DNA of 64,000 nt. Origin: Gammaproteobacteria bacterium (GTDB lineage Bacteria > Pseudomonadota > Gammaproteobacteria > UBA6429 > Thiohalophilaceae). The DNA lies in assembly GCA_029880855.1 (NCBI GenBank), contig JAOUNS010000017.1, forward strand, positions 1 to 64,000. The letters are read 5' to 3'. Of the stretch, positions 59,469-64,000 are shown one piece after another (within the stretch, counting starts at the first letter, position 1; each line of letters starts with the position of its first letter). The notes under the pieces were generated by a model that saw only the letters and a program-made list of their open reading frames with translations, made no database searches and was not told the DNA's origin. Both the position numbers and the translations under genes were made by a program.

Positions 59469-59640
59469 ACAAACCTGCAATGGGGAATGATCCGGCACCT
59501 TAGGACCATGTTTAAATCAAGTACATCCTGGAACGGTAAGACAGAATAGAGCAACGTATTCCGCCGTATGTATTGGTTTTATATCTGTGCGGATGAGGTT
59601 GCTCATGCCTTGTTTGAGGATCACTCCCTTTGCTGCCGGG

Positions 59641-59849
59641 TGATTGGGTTTGATTTATATACATATCCAGATGCGGCAGGATGCCGCTGTTTGCCAACGG
59701 GCCAGGGACGGCCCTTTTGCAAACGCAGTCTGAAATCAAATTCAATCACGTATTTGCGGCAGCAAGGGTGTCCTTTCTTTTGGTGACTTTTCTTTGGACA
59801 CGCACAGAAAAGTCACCCGCCTCAGCCGCGCAGCGGCGGGCGGAATGAT
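59641..59849 (+). repeat. composite hairpin-rich repeat R4
   Basis: Outer stem GATTGGGTTTGATTT/AAATCAAATTCAATC (59642-59748) encloses two hairpins: GCGGC-AGGAT-GCCGC (59673-59687), and GTTTGC...GCAAAC around GGGCC-AGGGAC-GGCCC (59699-59714). The long hairpin GGTGACTTTTCT/AGAAAAGTCACC follows (59782-59817), then CCGCCTCAGCCGCGCAGCGG and CGGGCGGAAT, as in R1 and R2. R3 and R4 face away from each other. Confidence 0.65.
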
Positions 59850-59868
59850 TGTATATTATCGTTAGAGT

Positions 59869-59939
59869 GTAGGTTGGGTTGAACGAAGTGATGCCCAACG
59901 TTCGATAGTGTTGGGTTTCGCAAGCTCAACCCAACATAC
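59869..59939. repeat. GTAGGTTGGGTTG inverted-repeat element
   Basis: GTAGGTTGGGTTG at one end and CAACCCAACATAC at the other, with inner CCAAC/GTTGG pairs, form a 71-bp imperfect palindrome. I recognise this as a very common proteobacterial intergenic repeat. It lies between R4 and the mnmE end. Confidence 0.7.
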
Positions 59940-59940
59940 C

Positions 59941-59974
59941 ATTTTCTCTGCGCCTTCGCGCCTTTGCGTTGAAA
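59941..59974. repeat. CTTCGCGCCTTTGCGT repeat at the end of mnmE
   Basis: TTCTCTGCGCCTTCGCGCCT followed by TTGCGTTGAAAA, another common dispersed intergenic repeat. It ends 4 bp before the mnmE stop codon and may provide the transcript's 3' end. Confidence 0.5.
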
Positions 59975-59977
59975 AAT

Positions 59978-61333
59978 TTACTTGCCGATACAAAAACTGC
60001 TGAAGATCTTGCCCAACAGTTCATCAGAGGAGAGGTGGCCGGTGATTTCGCCCAGTGCCTGTTGCGCCTGACGCAGGTCTTCGGCCAGCAGTTCACCGGT
60101 ATGGGTTTCCAGCTGGGCGCGGGCGTTGTCCAGTTGGTGTAATGCGCGTTGCAATGCATCGAGATGACGGCGACGGGCGATGAATTTGCCTTCGCCTGTG
60201 CCGGTATAACCCATGATGGTTTTCAGATGACCGCGCAACAGTGAGATACCGTCACCGGTTTTGGCGGAGAGGCGCACCATCGTACCGTATTCATGCTCCA
60301 GCAATTCCGCCTTGTTGCCGCTGAGATCAATTTTGTTATGCACGAAGGTGACCGGCAGTCGCGGCGGAAGCTTGGTCTGGATGCGTTGTTCTTCATCACG
60401 CAGGCCGGTAGTGTCATCGATCAACAGCAATACCTGGTCGGCCTGTTCAATAGCCTGCCAGGTGCGTTTGATGCCTTCCTGTTCGACAATGTCTTCGCTC
60501 TCACGCAGACCGGCGGTATCAATGATGTGCAGGGGCATACCGTCGATATGGATCTCTTCCCGCAATACATCGCGGGTGGTGCCGGGTATATCGGTGACGA
60601 TGGCCGATTCCCGCCCGGCCAGGGCATTCAGCAGAGAGGATTTGCCGGCATTCGGTCGCCCCGCCAATACCACATGCATCCCTTCACGCAACAATGCACC
60701 CTGTTGTGCCTCTTGCAGGATGTCGACCACCTGTTGATAGATGATCTGCAAACGTTGCCCGATCCGTTCATCGGCCAGAAAGTCGATCTCTTCTTCGGGA
60801 AAATCGATGGCGGCTTCCACAAACATGCGCAGTTCGGTGAGTTGCTCCACCAGTGTGTTGATCCCGGCGGAGAAGACACCTTGCAGTGATTGCAATGCAC
60901 CCCGTGCCGCCTGTTCGGAACCGGCCTCGATCAGATCGGCTATCGCCTCGGCCTGGGCCAGATCCAGTTTGTCATTCAGGAAGGCACGCTCGGAAAATTC
61001 ACCGGGCCGCGCCATTCTTGCCCCCAGTTCGAGACAACGGCGCAACAGCATATCCATCACTACCGGTCCGCCGTGACCCTGCAACTCCAGTACATCTTCG
61101 CCGGTAAAGGAGTGGGGTGTCTGGAAAAACAGGGCGATGCCGCTGTCGATAATGCGTTGCTCGCCATCCAGAAAATCGAGATAGTCGGCACGGCGCGCCG
61201 GCGGCACCACACCCAGGATCTGTTCGGCGATTTCGCGACTGGCGGGACCGGAGACACGGATAATCCCCACTCCGCCACGCCCCGGCGGGGTGGCAAGTGC
61301 GGCAATCGTGTCATTGGCAAACGGATTGGTCAT
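59978..61333 (-). CDS. mnmE: tRNA uridine-5-carboxymethylaminomethyl modification GTPase MnmE
   Basis: 451 aa, full length. The N-terminal folate-binding domain begins [20 protein letters not shown]. The G domain has [20 protein letters not shown] (P-loop), DIPGTTRD (switch I), DTAGLRE (G3) and HNKIDLSGN (NKxD). The essential C-terminal FCIGK is present. With MnmG it modifies U34 of several tRNAs (cmnm5U). The gene lies 18 bp after ychJ on the same strand. It is not next to yidC/rnpA as in many gammaproteobacteria. Confidence 0.97.
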   Translation of the reverse strand: MTNPFANDTIAALATPPGRGGVGIIRVSGPASREIAEQILGVVPPARRADYLDFLDGEQRIIDSGIALFFQTPHSFTGEDVLELQGHGGPVVMDMLLRRCLELGARMARPGEFSERAFLNDKLDLAQAEAIADLIEAGSEQAARGALQSLQGVFSAGINTLVEQLTELRMFVEAAIDFPEEEIDFLADERIGQRLQIIYQQVVDILQEAQQGALLREGMHVVLAGRPNAGKSSLLNALAGRESAIVTDIPGTTRDVLREEIHIDGMPLHIIDTAGLRESEDIVEQEGIKRTWQAIEQADQVLLLIDDTTGLRDEEQRIQTKLPPRLPVTFVHNKIDLSGNKAELLEHEYGTMVRLSAKTGDGISLLRGHLKTIMGYTGTGEGKFIARRRHLDALQRALHQLDNARAQLETHTGELLAEDLRQAQQALGEITGHLSSDELLGKIFSSFCIGK

Positions 61334-61351
61334 GTCGCAAGTGTATACGCT

Positions 61352-61747
61352 TCAGGTTTTGATTTCGCCATCCACATAGAACCACTCACCGTTTTCCCTG
61401 ACAAAGCGGCTTTTCTCCTGCAGTCGATGCGCCTTGCCATTGATCTTGTAGCGGGCGACAAACTCCACCGTACCGGTCTCATCCCCGACGCCGCCGGCAA
61501 CTTTACTGACGATCTTCAGGCCGATCCACTGTGGTGATCCCTCCGCATGCAAGTCAAGCACGGCGGGCCGGGTGGAAGGATGCCAGGTGCGTAACAGATA
61601 GGCTTCATCATTGACGACATAGGCAGTATAGCGGGAACGCATCAGCGCCTCTGGGGTATCGGCCACCACATCGGTCTTGTGCACAAGGCCGCAACATTGC
61701 ATATAGGCCTGGTCGGAACCACAGGGACAGGTCTCTGGTGCCTGCAC
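61352..61747 (-). CDS. ychJ: YchJ-family SEC-C motif protein
   Basis: 131 aa from a GTG at 61747, with AAGGAGCGGTAA just before it. The N-terminal CPCGSDQAYMQCCG is the SEC-C zinc-binding motif. ALMRSRYTAYVVNDEAYLLR, then TWHPSTRP, is the UPF0225 (YchJ) hallmark. The protein is small, probably zinc-binding, and has no established function. Its start lies 1 bp after the stop of the CNNM gene, so translation is coupled. Confidence 0.9.
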   Translation of the reverse strand: MQAPETCPCGSDQAYMQCCGLVHKTDVVADTPEALMRSRYTAYVVNDEAYLLRTWHPSTRPAVLDLHAEGSPQWIGLKIVSKVAGGVGDETGTVEFVARYKINGKAHRLQEKSRFVRENGEWFYVDGEIKT

Positions 61748-62815
61748 TTACCGCTCCTTGTCCTGATCGGGTTGTTGTAAACCGGCCTGCTCTATGCGCT
61801 TCTTCTGTAAGCGTCGCGCCAGTTTTTGCATATCATCCGCTTTGTCACCTTCGTCGATGATCTCCAGTCCCAGCAGGGTTTCAACAATATCTTCCAGGGT
61901 GATGATTCCGGCCATGCCACCAAACTCCTCCATGACCAAGGCAATGTGTGCGCGCCGGCGCATCAACTCATCAAAGGCTTGTGACAATGTCATGCTGTCC
62001 AGCACTACCGGCATGGGACGCCGATAATTTGCCAATTGAGAGTCACTGTTGCCGCGTGCCTGGGCCAACAACAAATCCCCGCGCAGGACAAATCCATCAA
62101 CCTGTTCCGAATGGTCCTTATATATAGGAATACGCGAAAACCGGATGTGATCATATTTGTGGAAGAAGGTTTCGATACGCGTTGTTTCAGGCAAGGCAAA
62201 CACAACGGTGCGCGGTGTCATGGCATCACGCACAGTTGTCTCGCGCAACAGCAACAGGTTTTTCAGCATCACCGACTCCTGTTGCGCCAGTTCACCTTCC
62301 TGCACACTCAATTCCGCCATGGCGGCAAATTCACTGCGACTGAAACCGGTCAGACCATGTTTGGCTTCGGTCAGTGAACCGGTGATTTTCTGTGACAACA
62401 GCACAAATGGATAAAGCATTTTAATCAGATATTTCAGACCATAGGCTGTAGCCGGTGCCAGACTGCGCCAGTAATGTGCACCCAGTGATTTGGGAATAAT
62501 CTCGGAAAAGATCAGGATCAATAAAGTCAGCACTGCGGAGGCAATGCCCACCGAGGTATCACCGAATACGATAGCGGCCTGCGCCCCCGCACCGGCCGCC
62601 CCCATGGTGTGGGCAATGGTGTTCAGGGTCAGAATGGCCGCCAGGGATTGATTGATATCCGCCTTTAACTTGCGCAATAGCGCACCGGCCGGTCTGCCCT
62701 CTTTTTCCAACAAGGCGATGTAGGCCGTGGTCACACTGAGGATCACCGCCTCAGCGATGGAGCAGAGGAAAGAAAACCCAAGGGCTATTAATATGTAAGT
62801 GATAAGCAGTAACAT
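61748..62815 (-). CDS. CNNM/DUF21 transmembrane protein with CBS pair
   Basis: 355 aa from the ATG at 62815 (MLLLITYILIALGFSFLCSI; AGGAATATC upstream). The DUF21 domain has about four membrane segments, including FSFLCSIAEAVILSVTTAYI and LTLLILIFSEIIPKSLGAHY with the conserved E-I-I-P-K. Two CBS motifs follow (VRDAMTPRTVVFALPETTRI; RRPMPVVLDSMTLSQAFDEL). The C-terminal CorC_HlyC domain is short or missing. Such proteins are linked to magnesium export or cation homeostasis. It begins the operon with ychJ and mnmE. Confidence 0.85.
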   Translation of the reverse strand: MLLLITYILIALGFSFLCSIAEAVILSVTTAYIALLEKEGRPAGALLRKLKADINQSLAAILTLNTIAHTMGAAGAGAQAAIVFGDTSVGIASAVLTLLILIFSEIIPKSLGAHYWRSLAPATAYGLKYLIKMLYPFVLLSQKITGSLTEAKHGLTGFSRSEFAAMAELSVQEGELAQQESVMLKNLLLLRETTVRDAMTPRTVVFALPETTRIETFFHKYDHIRFSRIPIYKDHSEQVDGFVLRGDLLLAQARGNSDSQLANYRRPMPVVLDSMTLSQAFDELMRRRAHIALVMEEFGGMAGIITLEDIVETLLGLEIIDEGDKADDMQKLARRLQKKRIEQAGLQQPDQDKER

Positions 62816-63325
62816 AATGAGCGATATTCCTCGCCATGATTGTAGCTGCACTACTGTTAGCGCACCAGACTGGAACACTCCGGATTTGTATATCGTCCTC
62901 AAAAGCATGACAACCACATCGGTATTCCAAATGGAGTGAGGCCCTGTGAGACATTTAGCCGGTCAACACCAATATGATTCCCACCATACCTTGTGTGAGT
63001 ACCACCTTTGTTACACAATTTCTTCCAATACTTACTGATATACTTAGTTAATCCGGCCGAAAATGTACACCTCAAAAATATTACCATTTGAAATCAGGCC
63101 GGTGCATACATTATATGCCACTCCCAAGGCCGGCTCGCGCATTCAATATTTTTTTACTATGCTTATTGCATAGAGCGGATAAGCCGGTATTTCTTATCCA
63201 AATCAGACACTGCTGAACCAAATAACAGGATGTTACGGCAAATGATACCGGATCAACACTTGTGGAAAACCACAATCAGTCTGACTCAGCTTGCACATAT
63301 TTTGTACACTTTTATTTTTACGCGG
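62816..63325. other. 510-bp intergenic region without a supported gene
   Basis: AT-rich toward the right. It contains short hydrophobic or Lys-rich frames on the minus strand that look random, and no tRNA, terminator stem or repeat that I recognise. It must hold divergent promoters for the CNNM operon (minus) and the partial gene at the right edge (plus). Confidence 0.5.
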
Positions 63326-64000
63326 ATGCCTAAAAATTGTGCATTTTGCACAGCTGTTTTTCTCTCCTTCATCCTCTCCCCGTCGCTGTCGGCCAATGAT
63401 GATCAGAAGCAGTGGTATGACGATGCTTATGTCGTATTGGGGATAAACTGGCATAATACAGAACTTCACGCCAGTGATGCTCTCAATGGAGATCGAAAAC
63501 TGGGCATTATGGCGGATGAAGGTGCTGTTTCTTTTCTGGCGAACATTTCAACCCGAGGCTACTTTCTTAATCCGACCTCAAATTTCGGTTATCAGTTTTC
63601 TTTCAACATCGACTCTTTTAATATTAATCATCAACTGCTGAATGATGGTCAGTTTGTCAATCTGAATACTTCAGTGAAAGGAGAATATATTTATATTACA
63701 CCTGTCCTGTTTTATAATTTTGGCGACAAACAAATCACCGATGGACAGGGTGAATACTTCAGGATTGGTCTTGGTTTTGGGGCCGGCTATCTGAAAGCAA
63801 GCGGCAGCATGTATATGACGGAGAGAAATGCCGCCACACCAACAAAAATTGACATCAATGAAACCACTCAATCGATCAGTTTTCTGCTGGAGTACCGCTA
63901 CGCTGACTACATCGCCCGGTTTACCGCGGGCGGACCAAAAACCAGGCCACGACTTATTGAGCTGACTTTTCCGGAATTTGCTTTAGCGGAATACACGGCA
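63326..64000 (+). CDS. probable outer-membrane beta-barrel protein (cut by window edge)
   Basis: At least 225 codons, open to the end of the window. From the ATG at 63326 there is a signal peptide (MPKNCAFCTAVFLSFILSPS, cleavage near LSA-NDD). An in-frame ATG at 63242 would add 28 residues and spoil the signal peptide. The mature part shows alternating aromatic and polar strands (YVVLGINWHN; GYQFSFNIDSFN; VKGEYIYITPVLFYNF; FRIGLGFGAGYLKASGSMYM; SISFLLEYRYADYIARF), typical of an outer-membrane barrel. Specific family and ligand unknown. Confidence 0.6.
   Translation, partial: MPKNCAFCTAVFLSFILSPSLSANDDQKQWYDDAYVVLGINWHNTELHASDALNGDRKLGIMADEGAVSFLANISTRGYFLNPTSNFGYQFSFNIDSFNINHQLLNDGQFVNLNTSVKGEYIYITPVLFYNFGDKQITDGQGEYFRIGLGFGAGYLKASGSMYMTERNAATPTKIDINETTQSISFLLEYRYADYIARFTAGGPKTRPRLIELTFPEFALAEYTA

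Noticed and set aside
1-64000. tRNA, rRNA, known riboswitch or CRISPR loci
   Set aside because: No T-loop GTTCGAATC-like cloverleaf, rRNA segment, recognised riboswitch core or spaced direct-repeat array was found while reading the intergenic regions.

Overview
The window comes from a gammaproteobacterial chromosome. It has MnmE, YchJ and CNNM-type housekeeping genes, many PAS/GGDEF/EAL signalling proteins, a DsrE2-like sulfur-trafficking protein and a TAXI-TRAP binding protein. The last two fit an aquatic, possibly sulfur-oxidising lineage, but no rRNA or tRNA is present to place it. Coding is dense from about 7.5 kb onward. The first 7 kb look very different: AT-richer, small genes, broken genes and many short palindromes.

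1-7.5 kb is an accessory island. It holds ends of two related IS3-family elements. It also holds a run of genes resembling orphan immunity genes of polymorphic toxin systems: three DUF1629/Imm11-like (one frameshifted), one SMI1/KNR4 (SUKH), a TPR protein and a small unknown. Other contents are a pentapeptide-repeat gene broken by a palindromic insertion and then tandemly duplicated, an isoprenylcysteine-methyltransferase-like membrane protein, and a UPF0175 antitoxin next to a PIN toxin gene killed by two in-frame stops. No matching toxin gene is visible. Gene borders are marked by recurring sequences (CTCTGACCCCGTTTT-like, GTCACCGCCCCCTTTTA-like, and dyads of both).

7.5-15.7 kb: a glycosyltransferase and a beta-helix protein (minus), a metallophosphoesterase-led set and an MDR oxidoreductase (plus), and a secreted phosphatidylserine-decarboxylase-like protein. 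15.8-19.4 kb: a five-gene operon resembling zinc-regulated zrg loci (His/Cys-rich small protein, ZrgA/DUF2796, LolD-like ATPase, FtsX/MacB-like permease, DUF3299). 19.6-22.2 kb: an unrecognised 358-aa protein followed by two paralogous genes, the second frameshifted, in the layout of an effector with duplicated immunity genes. 22.2-30.5 kb: membrane and periplasmic proteins, an M50 protease, a GNAT, a class-3 lipase with a DUF6795-like partner, a LysR regulator and an alpha/beta hydrolase.

30.5-39.4 kb is a signalling operon. A REC-PAS-PAS-GGDEF-EAL protein is followed by three histidine kinases with near-identical kinase cores but different sensors (PAS; cytoplasmic AmiC-like ligand domain; membrane Cache-like). 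39.5-46.3 kb carries a methyltransferase, a 25-aa peptide gene with a good promoter, a metallopeptidase/ATP-grasp pair, a GAF histidine kinase and a diguanylate cyclase. 46.3-54.6 kb has two multicopper-oxidase-like genes, two Crp/Fnr paralogues and a 939-aa leucine-rich-repeat protein. 54.7-62.8 kb has periplasmic and lipoprotein genes, a membrane pentapeptide-repeat protein and CNNM-ychJ-mnmE. The window ends inside a probable outer-membrane beta-barrel gene.

The most unusual sequence-level signal is a composite, hairpin-rich repeat found around 7.14-7.49 kb and 59.29-59.85 kb. Its stems differ between copies with compensating changes. Several hairpins present GGA in the loop, as in CsrA/RsmA-binding RNAs. 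The immunity island with its border repeats is the second main point of interest.
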